Part shown: positions 22,360 through 31,246 of the stretch, in pieces | Numbering within the stretch: position 1 is the stretch's first letter | How the letters are laid out: each line of letters starts with the position of its first letter | Source of the DNA: an uncultured Collinsella sp. | Lineage (GTDB): Bacteria > Actinomycetota > Coriobacteriia > Coriobacteriales > Coriobacteriaceae | Assembly: GCA_902490405.1 (NCBI GenBank) | Contig: CABUDS010000022.1 | Coordinates: 1-39,162 of the forward strand | DNA: 39,162 nt | Direction: 5' to 3' | Notes under the pieces: generated by a model | What the model was told of the DNA's origin: nothing | The model's input: the letters and a program-made list of their open reading frames with translations, nothing else | Databases searched by the model: none | Program-made: the position numbers and the translations under genes

Positions 22360-24894
22360 ATGGATATTCAAGAGTTTGCCAAGCAGCTGTCCGATGCCAC
22401 CAAGAACATGAGTGAAGAGCAGCGTGCAAGCGTCCGCGCCATGTTCAGCAAGGTTGCCGATCAGCTCGATCGTCCGCTGGACAGCGTGCCCGCCCATGTC
22501 GAGGGCACCGAGACCCCCGATGGCCCTACCGAGCGCCACGTGCGCCTGAAGCAGAATTTCCTCAAGCAGGTCCCCTCCATCACCACCCACCGCGCCCGCG
22601 CCGTCACCGAGTTCACTCGCAAGAACCCGGGCATGCCCAAGATTGAGCTGCGCGCCAAGTGCTTCCGTTACTGCTGTGAGACCGCCCCGCTGATCATCCA
22701 GGACGACGAGCTTATCGTCGGCAACCCCACGGGTGCCCCGCGCGCCGGTGCCTTCTCGCCCGATATCGCCTGGCGTTGGCTGCGCGACGAGCTCGACACC
22801 ATTGGCACGCGCGCTCAAGACCCCTTCTATATCTCCGAAGAGGATAAGAAGTACATGCGCGAGGAGCTCTTCCCGTTTTGGGAGGGCAAGTCGCTCGACG
22901 AAGTGTGCGAGGATCAGTACCGCGAGTGCGGCGGCTGGGAGCTCTCCGGTGAGTCCTTTGTTTCCGACTGCTCGTATCATCAGGTGAACGGCGGCGGCGA
23001 CTCCAACCCCGGCTACGACGTCATCCTGATGAAGAAGGGCATGCAGGACATTCAGGACGAGGCTCGCGAGCACCTCAAGCACCTTGACTACGCAAACCCC
23101 GAGGACCTGGACAAGATCTACTTCTACAAGTCCGTCATCGACACCACCGAGGGCGTCATGATTTACGCCCGTCGTCTGTCCGACTTCGCTTGCCAGAAGG
23201 CCCAGGAGTGCGCCGATCCCAAGCGCCGTGCCGAGCTCCTGCAGATCTGCGAGAACCTCAAGAACGTGCCTGCTCACAAGCCGCGCACTTTCTGGGAGGC
23301 CGTGCAGTCCGTGTGGGTTGTCGAGAGCCTGCTACCGGTTGAGGAGAACCAGACCGGTATGTCCATCGGCCGTGTTGACCAGTACATGTATCCCTTCTAT
23401 AAGGCCGATAAGGAGGCTGGCCGTCTGACCGACTACCAGGCCTTCGATATCGCCGGCTGCATGCTCATCAAGATGAGCGAGATGATGTGGGCCACTTCCG
23501 AGGACGCCTCCAAATTCTTCGCTGGCTACCAGCCGTTCGTCAACATGACGCTCGGCGGCGTGACCCGCTCCGGTGCCGACGCCACCAACGACCTCACCTA
23601 CCTGCTGATGGACGCCGTGCGTCACGTCAAGATCTACCAGCCTTCCCTGGCCTGCCGTATTCATAACAAGAGCCCCGAGAAGTACCTGCGCAAGATCGTG
23701 GACGTCGTTCGCTCCGGCATGGGCTTCCCCGCCTGCCACTTTGACGACACGCACGTCAAGATGATGCTCGCAAAGGGCGTCTCCGTCGAGGACGCACGCG
23801 ACTACTGCATGATGGGCTGCGTCGAGCCGCAAAAGTCCGGCCGTCTGTATCAGTGGACCTCCACCTCATACACCCAGTGGCCCATCGCCATCGAGCTTAC
23901 GCTCAACCACGGCGTGCCCCTGTGGTATGGCAAGCAGGTTACCCCCGACCTGGGCGACCTGGATCAGTATCACACCTTTGAGGAGTTCGAGGCTGCGGTC
24001 AAAAGCACCATCTACTACATCACCAAGTGGACGAGCGTCATGACGGTGATCTCGCAGCGCGTGCACCGCGACATGGCTCCTAAGCCCCTGATGTCCATCA
24101 TGTTCGAGGGCTGCATGGAGTCTGGCAAGGATGTCTCTGCTGGCGGTGCCATGTACAACTTCGGACCGGGCGTCGTGTGGAGCGGCCTTGCCACTTACGC
24201 CGACTCCATGGCTGCCATCAAGAAGCTTGTCTTCGACGACCACAAGTACACGCTGTGCGAGCTCAACGAGGGCCTCAAGGCCGACTTCGTGGGCTACGAG
24301 AGAATGCGTCAGGACTGCCTGGATGCTCCCAAGTACGGCAATGACGACGACTACGCCGATCAGTTCGTGTCCGACATCGTCTACTTCACCGAGCATATCC
24401 ACAGCCAGTTCAAGACCCTGTATTCGCGCCTGTCCCACGGCACGCTGTCCATCTCCAACAACACCCCGTTTGGTCAGATGACCGGCGCCTCCGCCAACGG
24501 CCGCAAGGCCTGGACGCCGCTTTCCGACGGCATCAGCCCCACCCAGGGCGCTGACCACAACGGCCCCACCGCCATCATCAAATCGGTCTCCAAGATGAGC
24601 AACGACAGCATGAACATCGGCATGGTGCACAACTTCAAGCTCATGGCCGGTCTGCTGGATACCCCCGAGGGCGAAAACGGCCTGGTCACGCTGCTGCGAA
24701 CGGCCTGCATGTACGGCAACGGCGAGATGCAGTTCAACTATCTGGACAACCAGACGCTGCTCGACGCCCAGGCTCACCCCGAGGAGCATCGCGACCTGGT
24801 AGTTCGCGTCGCCGGCTACAGCGCGTTCTTCGTCGAGCTGTGCAAGGACGTTCAGGACGAGATCATCAGCCGCACGATGCTGACCAAGCTCTAA
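22360..24894 (+). CDS. cutC: Choline trimethylamine-lyase (glycyl radical enzyme)
   Basis: An 844-residue glycyl radical enzyme. The active-site pattern matches the structurally known Desulfovibrio alaskensis CutC with a constant offset of two: Tyr206 and Asp214 (YHQVNGGGD), Phe393, Cys487 and Glu489 (MGCVEP), Tyr504, and the radical Gly819 in RVAGYSAFF. These residues separate CutC from diol dehydratases and pyruvate formate-lyase. It cleaves choline to trimethylamine and acetaldehyde without cobalamin. Activation requires CutD, encoded 55 bases downstream. The first ~50 residues precede the catalytic core and may direct the enzyme into the shell. AAAAGGAG precedes the ATG. The anaerobic character of the host is implied. 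Confidence 0.97.
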   Translation: MDIQEFAKQLSDATKNMSEEQRASVRAMFSKVADQLDRPLDSVPAHVEGTETPDGPTERHVRLKQNFLKQVPSITTHRARAVTEFTRKNPGMPKIELRAKCFRYCCETAPLIIQDDELIVGNPTGAPRAGAFSPDIAWRWLRDELDTIGTRAQDPFYISEEDKKYMREELFPFWEGKSLDEVCEDQYRECGGWELSGESFVSDCSYHQVNGGGDSNPGYDVILMKKGMQDIQDEAREHLKHLDYANPEDLDKIYFYKSVIDTTEGVMIYARRLSDFACQKAQECADPKRRAELLQICENLKNVPAHKPRTFWEAVQSVWVVESLLPVEENQTGMSIGRVDQYMYPFYKADKEAGRLTDYQAFDIAGCMLIKMSEMMWATSEDASKFFAGYQPFVNMTLGGVTRSGADATNDLTYLLMDAVRHVKIYQPSLACRIHNKSPEKYLRKIVDVVRSGMGFPACHFDDTHVKMMLAKGVSVEDARDYCMMGCVEPQKSGRLYQWTSTSYTQWPIAIELTLNHGVPLWYGKQVTPDLGDLDQYHTFEEFEAAVKSTIYYITKWTSVMTVISQRVHRDMAPKPLMSIMFEGCMESGKDVSAGGAMYNFGPGVVWSGLATYADSMAAIKKLVFDDHKYTLCELNEGLKADFVGYERMRQDCLDAPKYGNDDDYADQFVSDIVYFTEHIHSQFKTLYSRLSHGTLSISNNTPFGQMTGASANGRKAWTPLSDGISPTQGADHNGPTAIIKSVSKMSNDSMNIGMVHNFKLMAGLLDTPEGENGLVTLLRTACMYGNGEMQFNYLDNQTLLDAQAHPEEHRDLVVRVAGYSAFFVELCKDVQDEIISRTMLTKL

Positions 24895-24949
24895 GCATGT
24901 AACCACTCAAGCCCAAATGGGCGCAACCCGTACAGAAAGGAGGACGCAT

Positions 24950-25897
24950 ATGAGCGAGCAGCTGGAAGAGAGCCTTGAGCGCCGTGCGCGCATCTTCAAT
25001 ACGCAGAAGTACAACATGTACGACGGTCCGGGCATTCGCTCCATCGCGTTCTTCAAGGGATGCCCTCTGCGCTGCAAGTGGTGCTCCAATCCCGAGAGCC
25101 AGCGTCGTGGTTTTGAGGTCATGTTCAAGCAGACCGCTTGTGTGAACTGCGGGGCGTGTGTTGACGCATGTCCCGCAGGGGTTCACCAGTTCGTGAACGG
25201 CGAGCATGTGGTGGACCGCACCAAGCAGTGCTTGGGCTGCGGTGCCTGTGAGAAGGCTTGTCTGCAAAAGGCGCTCTCCATCATGGGCGAGGACCGCAAG
25301 ATCTGCGATCTGGTTTCGTTTATGGACCAGGATGCAGACTTCTATCGCATGTCCGGCGGCGGCGTGACCCTGGGCGGCGGTGAGGTCTTGGCGCAGCCCG
25401 AGGCCGCCCGCGCCCTGCTTGCCGCCTGCAAGGACCGCGGCTATCACACGGCCATCGAGACGTGCGGCTATACCAAGACCGAGACGATTCTTGATATCGC
25501 ACGCTACGTGGACCTGTTCTTGTTCGACATCAAGCAGATGGACCCGGTCAAGCACAAGCGCTGGACCGGCGTGAACAATGAGCAGATTCTTGCCAATATT
25601 CGCGCTCTGCTGGAAAACGGCTTTAACGTGCGCGTACGCATGCCGCTGCTCCACGGGGTGAACGACGACAAGGCCGAGATCGACGCCATGATCGAGTTTT
25701 TCACACCGTATCGCTATCAGAAGAATTTCGACGGCGTGGACCTGCTGCCCTACCACAAGCTGGGTGTGGGCAAGTATGCGCAGCTTGGCCGTGACTACGA
25801 GATCGAAGGCGACCCGTCGCTTTCGGAAGACGACCTGAATCACATCGAAGGCTGGATCTCCGGGGCCGATTTCAAGGTCAACCTCGTTCGACACTAG
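24950..25897 (+). CDS. cutD: CutC-activating radical SAM enzyme
   Basis: A 315-residue radical SAM protein with the cluster motif Cys38-x3-Cys42-x2-Cys45 (GCPLRCKWCSNPE), then two ferredoxin-like Cys sets (CVNCGACVDACP and CLGCGACEKAC), as in activases of the diol-dehydratase and CutC type. GGEVLAQPE binds SAM. It uses S-adenosylmethionine to abstract hydrogen from Gly819 of CutC. ATG 24950 is chosen since AAAGGAGG ends seven bases before it. The shell gene at 25907 follows after nine bases. Confidence 0.96.
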   Translation: MSEQLEESLERRARIFNTQKYNMYDGPGIRSIAFFKGCPLRCKWCSNPESQRRGFEVMFKQTACVNCGACVDACPAGVHQFVNGEHVVDRTKQCLGCGACEKACLQKALSIMGEDRKICDLVSFMDQDADFYRMSGGGVTLGGGEVLAQPEAARALLAACKDRGYHTAIETCGYTKTETILDIARYVDLFLFDIKQMDPVKHKRWTGVNNEQILANIRALLENGFNVRVRMPLLHGVNDDKAEIDAMIEFFTPYRYQKNFDGVDLLPYHKLGVGKYAQLGRDYEIEGDPSLSEDDLNHIEGWISGADFKVNLVRH

Positions 25898-25906
25898 GAG
25901 TGGGGC

Positions 25907-26245
25907 ATGGAACATCTTCAGCGCATCATCCAAGAGTCGGTCGATGGCAAGGAAGTCGTGTTGGCACACGTTATCGCGTCTCCCGCGCCGGATATCTACG
26001 ACCGCATCGGCGTGCCTCATGGACAATCCATCGGCATCCTCACGCTGTCGCCGGAGGAAACCTCTATTATCGCGGCCGATATCGCCGCGAAGGCGGCTCC
26101 GGTGAGCATCGGGTTTCTCGATCGCTTTACCGGCGCCGTGGTGGTCTTGGGCGACGTGCAAAGCGTCGAGACGTCGATGCAGGAGGTCGTCCGCGTTCTC
26201 CATGACGGCCTGGGATTTCGTGCCCATGAGGTCACGAGGTCGTGA
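25907..26245 (+). CDS. EutS/PduU-like circularly permuted BMC shell protein
   Basis: A 112-residue protein similar to EutS along its length: RIIQESVDGKEVVLAHVIAS, PAPDIYDRIGVPHGQSIGIL, TLSPEETSIIAADIAAKAAP, VSIGFLDRFTGAVVVLGDVQ. These proteins have the permuted BMC fold and form hexamers with a plugged or bent face. It is the only member of this type in the window. Its stop overlaps the start of the EutP-like gene as TGATG. Confidence 0.92.
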   Translation: MEHLQRIIQESVDGKEVVLAHVIASPAPDIYDRIGVPHGQSIGILTLSPEETSIIAADIAAKAAPVSIGFLDRFTGAVVVLGDVQSVETSMQEVVRVLHDGLGFRAHEVTRS

Positions 26246-26694
26246 TGGGGGACCGCCTGATGATCATCGGCTTGCCCGGCTCGGGAAAGTCGACAATCTC
26301 CGATCTGGTGGAAGGGGCGCCCTCCGACCATCGGCATCGGGAGGATTGTTTCTATCGCACGCGCAGCTTCGAGGTTCCGGGGGGCTACATCGAGAACCAT
26401 TGGATGCACAGCATCGTGATCATGTTGTCGCAAAACCAGGCTTCCGGGGTGCTCCTTTTGATCGACGGAGCGAGCGGCGAGACGCTCTATTCGAGCGGTT
26501 TTGCCCGTGCGTTCAACGAGCCCTGTCTGGGCGTACTTACCAAGTGCGATCAGCTGGACGAAGGCGAACGCGAGCGTGGGCTGTCAAGGCTCGCGGATGC
26601 CGGCGTCGATGCGGCCCTGTGCCTTTCGGCAACAACCGGCGAAGGCGTAGACGAATTGTTGGACTGGGTGCGAAGCGTCGCGCCCAACGAGTGA
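26245..26694 (+). CDS. EutP/PduV-like P-loop GTPase
   Basis: A 149-residue protein with Walker A GLPGSGKST at residues 9-17, a PGGYIEN segment matching the PGEYxEN motif of EutP/PduV, LLLIDGAS and TKCDQ as the guanine-specificity motif. Family members associate with the shell of ethanolamine and propanediol compartments; in this locus the gene lies between shell genes. ATG 26245 overlaps the preceding stop (TGATG), while GTG 26242 is a possible alternative. Confidence 0.88.
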   Translation: MGDRLMIIGLPGSGKSTISDLVEGAPSDHRHREDCFYRTRSFEVPGGYIENHWMHSIVIMLSQNQASGVLLLIDGASGETLYSSGFARAFNEPCLGVLTKCDQLDEGERERGLSRLADAGVDAALCLSATTGEGVDELLDWVRSVAPNE

Positions 26695-26721
26695 CCGATA
26701 ACCAGAAAGGAGGAGACACCT

Positions 26722-27348
26722 ATGTTCTACGTAACCGAAAACGAGCTGCGCGGTGCATACAACCGAGAGCATTTTTCGACCTATACGCTGCCCGAGGACG
26801 CCAAACTCACCCCGAGCGCGCGCCAGTTCCTCATCGACTTCTACATCGATTTCAGCGAGGGCTACGGAGCTGCTTCCGGCGCTGCGGGTACCACTGCACC
26901 CGACCCGGCTCTTGCAGCGGCACGTGCTGAGGATACATTGGCTTCGTTTTACGACGACATCGCCGTCCTGGGCGCTCGCTTGCGCATGCTGGGCCGTAAT
27001 GCCCTGGGAATCGAGAACGATATCGCCCACGTGTGCGACACGCTGGGAACCCTGTGGCAAGCCCACACCGACCTGGGCGGTCTCCTTTCCGAATGCGAGA
27101 CCGCAAGCGAGGTGCCGGCGGCACCCGTGCTCCCGCCGCTCTCCGCGGCGGTGCACCCGCTCTACTACGAGATGGCGCTGCTCGATGCCGAGCTCGCGCG
27201 CACGCAGCGCTTTTGGGCGCAGGCTGCAAGCGAGATGACGGCCGAGGGCCACGCCAGCGTGGATGCTTGGGCACAAAGCGTCGTTCGCTGCCGCGCGTGC
27301 CTGGCTACGTGTTTGGAAAAGGTTGCAGGGGAGGTGCGCCATGGTTGA
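26722..27348 (+). CDS. EutT-like helical protein, microcompartment-associated
   Basis: A 208-residue protein. Its N-terminus, FYVTENELRGAYNREHF, then YTLPEDAKLTPSARQFL, resembles that of EutT cobalamin adenosyltransferases (TEAxLR, then LTPSARELL). The rest is a predicted helical bundle (about residues 70-205). It lacks the Cys-rich metal motif of EutT and choline cleavage needs no cobalamin, so it is unlikely to make adenosylcobalamin. It could be a structural or targeting protein derived from EutT. AAAGGAGG precedes ATG 26722 by seven bases; the last eight bases overlap the next gene. Confidence 0.65.
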   Translation: MFYVTENELRGAYNREHFSTYTLPEDAKLTPSARQFLIDFYIDFSEGYGAASGAAGTTAPDPALAAARAEDTLASFYDDIAVLGARLRMLGRNALGIENDIAHVCDTLGTLWQAHTDLGGLLSECETASEVPAAPVLPPLSAAVHPLYYEMALLDAELARTQRFWAQAASEMTAEGHASVDAWAQSVVRCRACLATCLEKVAGEVRHG

Positions 27349-28189
27349 TTTCGAGGTGGCTAACACTCGTCTGCAAGATTTGCTCGACCGTGTGGGCAAC
27401 CCCCGACCGGTGAGTGCCGGCGAGCCCCTGTACTGCGGACTCGATGTGGGCACCGCATTCATCGTGCTCGCCGTGGTCGATGCCGCGGGTGAGGCCGTGG
27501 CCTGCGCGTATCGCTTCGCCAGTGTGGTCAAGGACGGCATGGTCGTCGACTACATGGGCGCGGTCGATATCGCGCGTGAGCTCAAAGATGAGCTCGAGCA
27601 GCAGCTCGGGCGCGAACTCGAGCCCTGTGCCGTGGCCCTTCCCCCGGGAACTGAAGGCCTCGATGGCGGCGTGGTAAAAAACGTCGCCGAAGGAGCGGGC
27701 CTCGACGTGGTTGCCGTCTTTGACGAGCCCACTGCAGCGAATCTGCTCATCGGCGCGCGCGACGGTGCCGTGGTGGATATCGGCGGTGGCACCACCGGCA
27801 TTTCCGTTATTCAGGACGGCTGCGTGGCGGAATGCATCGACGAGTCCACGGGCGGCACGCACTTCTCGCTCGTGCTGGCCGGCGCCCGCGGCATGAGCTT
27901 TGACGAGGCTGAGCTTTACAAGCGCGATCCCGCCCATCACCGCGAGATCTTCCCGGTCGTTAAGCCCACGATCGACAAGGTAGCGAGCATCATCGCGCGT
28001 GCCATTGACGGCTATGACGTGCCGGAGATCGTTTTGGTGGGCGGCACGGCCGAGCTTACGGGCATCGAGGCTCCGGTAGAGAAGGCTCTGGGCATCCCGG
28101 TGCACAAGCCCAACCACCCCATGTTCGTGACGCCCTTGGGCATTGCCTTGGGCTGCCAGGTCGCTGCCGAGGGTGACCCCGATGCTTGA
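27341..28189 (+). CDS. EutJ-like actin/Hsp70-fold ATPase
   Basis: A 282-residue protein of the EutJ family. The phosphate-1 loop is YCGLDVGTAFIVLAVVD, phosphate-2 is VVDIGGGTTGISVI, and the adenosine loop is VLVGGTAELTGIE. These are the ATP-binding motifs of the actin/Hsp70 superfamily. EutJ is thought to act as a chaperone for compartment enzymes, possibly in reactivation. ATG 27341 follows GGGGAGG. Overlaps of eight bases with both neighbours indicate tight coupling. Confidence 0.9.
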   Translation: MVDFEVANTRLQDLLDRVGNPRPVSAGEPLYCGLDVGTAFIVLAVVDAAGEAVACAYRFASVVKDGMVVDYMGAVDIARELKDELEQQLGRELEPCAVALPPGTEGLDGGVVKNVAEGAGLDVVAVFDEPTAANLLIGARDGAVVDIGGGTTGISVIQDGCVAECIDESTGGTHFSLVLAGARGMSFDEAELYKRDPAHHREIFPVVKPTIDKVASIIARAIDGYDVPEIVLVGGTAELTGIEAPVEKALGIPVHKPNHPMFVTPLGIALGCQVAAEGDPDA

Positions 28190-28487
28190 TATCAAGGTTA
28201 TCAAGGCACCAGCACCCGGCACGATGGCGATTTTGCGCCAGCGTTCGGGCCGTCGTTGGAGCGAGGGGTACTTGCCGGCGGCCGTGGGCCTCGTGCAGGG
28301 AAAGCTCATCGACATGGTTGTTGCGAGCGACATTGCCGAGAAGACGGCAGGTGTCGAGGTCACGGATATTCGCGGGAGCTGCCCGCAAAACATGATTCTT
28401 CTGGCCATCGCCGGAGACACGGCAGAGGTCATGGAGTGCTTGGAACGCATCAAGGAAGGAGGGGACGGCGCCAATGCTCATCTGTAA
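28182..28487 (+). CDS. GrpU-like BMC protein with a GSCPQ motif
   Basis: A 101-residue protein. After an N-terminal strand (MLDIKVIKAPAPGTMAILRQ) it has a BMC-like core: AVGLVQGKLIDMVVASDIAE, KTAGVEVTDIRGSCPQNMIL, LAIAGDTAEVMECLERI. The motif G65-S-C67-P-Q69 fits the G-x-C-P-Q motif reported for iron-sulfur binding in GrpU proteins of glycyl-radical microcompartments. It may hold an Fe-S cluster at the shell pore and pass electrons, for example to CutD. It overlaps EutJ and the next gene (eutN), so expression is coupled. Confidence 0.75.
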   Translation: MLDIKVIKAPAPGTMAILRQRSGRRWSEGYLPAAVGLVQGKLIDMVVASDIAEKTAGVEVTDIRGSCPQNMILLAIAGDTAEVMECLERIKEGGDGANAHL

Positions 28488-28743
28488 GCTCATCGATTCT
28501 ATCTGGGCGACCCGTAAGTACGAGGAACTCGACGGCATGAAGTTGATGCGTGTCGAGGTCATCGACGGCCCGGAATCCGGACGTCGCCTGGTGTGCGTCG
28601 ACACCATCAGCGCAGGCACCGGCGACCGTGTGCTTGTGGCAACGGGTTCGGCCGCCTACCACTTCATGCGCGAGACCTTTGGTAAGAATGCGCCCGTAGA
28701 TGCGGCCATCGTAGGAATTATCGACGAAGACGTGAGTCTGTAG
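28474..28743 (+). CDS. eutN: EutN/CcmL-type pentameric vertex protein
   Basis: An 89-residue protein of the EutN/CcmL family: MLICKLIDSIWATRKYEELD, GMKLMRVEVI, DTISAGTGDRVLVATGSAAY, APVDAAIVGIIDEDVSL. Five copies cap each vertex of the icosahedral shell. ATG 28474 overlaps the preceding gene by 14 bases; the SD GGAAGGAGGG lies within that gene. Only one vertex gene is present in the window. Confidence 0.95.
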   Translation: MLICKLIDSIWATRKYEELDGMKLMRVEVIDGPESGRRLVCVDTISAGTGDRVLVATGSAAYHFMRETFGKNAPVDAAIVGIIDEDVSL

Positions 28744-28757
28744 GAAAGGAGGAAGAG

Positions 28758-29666
28758 ATGAAACGACTGATCAGTGCAGCGGACGTGAAGGCGGCGGCCA
28801 CGAACGGTGGCGTGCTGGCAATCGATGGCAACACTATCGTGACCCCGCAGGCCAAAGACGAGGCCGCCGAGCTGGGCGTCGAGCTGGTCTTTGGTGCTGC
28901 GCCCGCAGCGACGCAGTACAAGGCTTGCGCACCCGCGCCCGAGCATCATGAGGCGCCTGCAGCGCATGAGCCCGAGCACCATGAGGGGCACGAGGCGGCT
29001 ATGGGTGCCGAGGAGATCGAGCGTCTTATTCGCGGTGCCCTTGACTTGGGCATTTGGAGCGAGAAGCAGATCGAGGACCTTCTTGGACATGCCGCCCCGC
29101 TGACCGTGAGCGTTGGCGTGTCCGGTCGTCATGTCCATCTGTCCCAGGAGAACCTGGAGGCTCTGTTTGGAGCTGGCTACGAGCTCACTCCCATCAAGGA
29201 GCTCTCCCAGCCCGGGCAGTTTGCCGCCAAGGAGATGGTGACGCTTGTGGGTCCCAAGGGCGTTATCGAGCGCGTGCGCGTGCTTGGTCCCGTGCGCCCG
29301 TCCACTCAGGTTGAGGTGCTGCGCGGCGATACGTTCAAACTGGGCGTTCCTGCTTGCGTACGCATGAGCGGCAAGCTTGAGGGCACGCCGGGCATCACGC
29401 TCGCCGGCCCCCATGGCACCGTTGCCCTGCCCCAAGGCGTCATCGTTGCCGCGCGTCACATCCATATGACGTGCGACGAGGCGGCTCAGCGCGGGCTTCA
29501 CGACGGCCAGGTCGTGTCGATTGCCTTTGGCGGCGAGCGCGGTGGACGTCTTGACAACGTGGTCGTGCGCGCCAACAGCACGAGCGCCCTCGATTGTCAT
29601 ATCGACACCGAAGAGGCAAATGCCTTCGGTATAAAAAACGGTTCTGTTGTAGAGATCATCAAGTAG
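28758..29666 (+). CDS. pduL: PduL-type phosphotransacylase with long N-terminal extension
   Basis: A 302-residue protein. The C-terminal ~205 residues are PduL: GVSGRHVHLSQENLEALFG, then LGPVRPSTQVEVLRGDTF, and AARHIHMTCDEAAQRG. The His clusters HVH and RHIHM bind the catalytic metals. It converts acetyl-CoA to acetyl-phosphate and recycles CoA in the compartment. The N-terminal ~45 residues (MKRLISAADVKAAATNGGVL...TIVTPQAKDEAAELG) resemble the N-terminus of EutQ/EutT-type BMC proteins and likely target it to the shell; a His/Ala/Glu-rich linker (about residues 55-85) joins the parts. A stand-alone PduL is shorter. Confidence 0.93.
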   Translation: MKRLISAADVKAAATNGGVLAIDGNTIVTPQAKDEAAELGVELVFGAAPAATQYKACAPAPEHHEAPAAHEPEHHEGHEAAMGAEEIERLIRGALDLGIWSEKQIEDLLGHAAPLTVSVGVSGRHVHLSQENLEALFGAGYELTPIKELSQPGQFAAKEMVTLVGPKGVIERVRVLGPVRPSTQVEVLRGDTFKLGVPACVRMSGKLEGTPGITLAGPHGTVALPQGVIVAARHIHMTCDEAAQRGLHDGQVVSIAFGGERGGRLDNVVVRANSTSALDCHIDTEEANAFGIKNGSVVEIIK

Positions 29667-29693
29667 ATCCCTACGAAATAGGAGGTAACAAAA

Positions 29694-29981
<288 letters not shown>

Positions 29982-29988
29982 GTAAGCC

Positions 29989-30687
<699 letters not shown>

Positions 30688-30714
30688 TCGCGCGTTTGTA
30701 AAAAGGCTAGCCAT

Positions 30715-30754
30715 CCGATCGGGGCCGCCCGTGCATGTTTGCGGCCCCGATCGG
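30715..30754 (+). promoter_or_regulatory. Strong intra-operon hairpin between shell copies B and C
   Basis: CCGATCGGGGCCGC and GCGGCCCCGATCGG are a perfect 14-bp inverted repeat around a 12-base loop, with no T-run after it. It lies within a 222-base gap in an otherwise tightly packed operon. It may protect mRNA ends, weakly terminate, or set the ratio of shell to downstream genes. Confidence 0.7.
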
Positions 30755-30909
30755 AATACTTGGCACTCTTTGTGTCACCCGTTGTCACTTTCCCTCGCCG
30801 CGAATGCCTGCGCGCCTGCCGCCATACGCGTCTGGGCGGGCACGCCGGCTATTTTCGGCTTTTGCAACACTTCATGCGGGCACAGCGCCTGCACCATTAA
30901 GGAGGAACC

Positions 30910-31197
<288 letters not shown>

Positions 31198-31246
31198 TCG
31201 CGCGTCCGTACGTGCTGTTCTATCCGAATGATTCGAAAGGAGTCTC

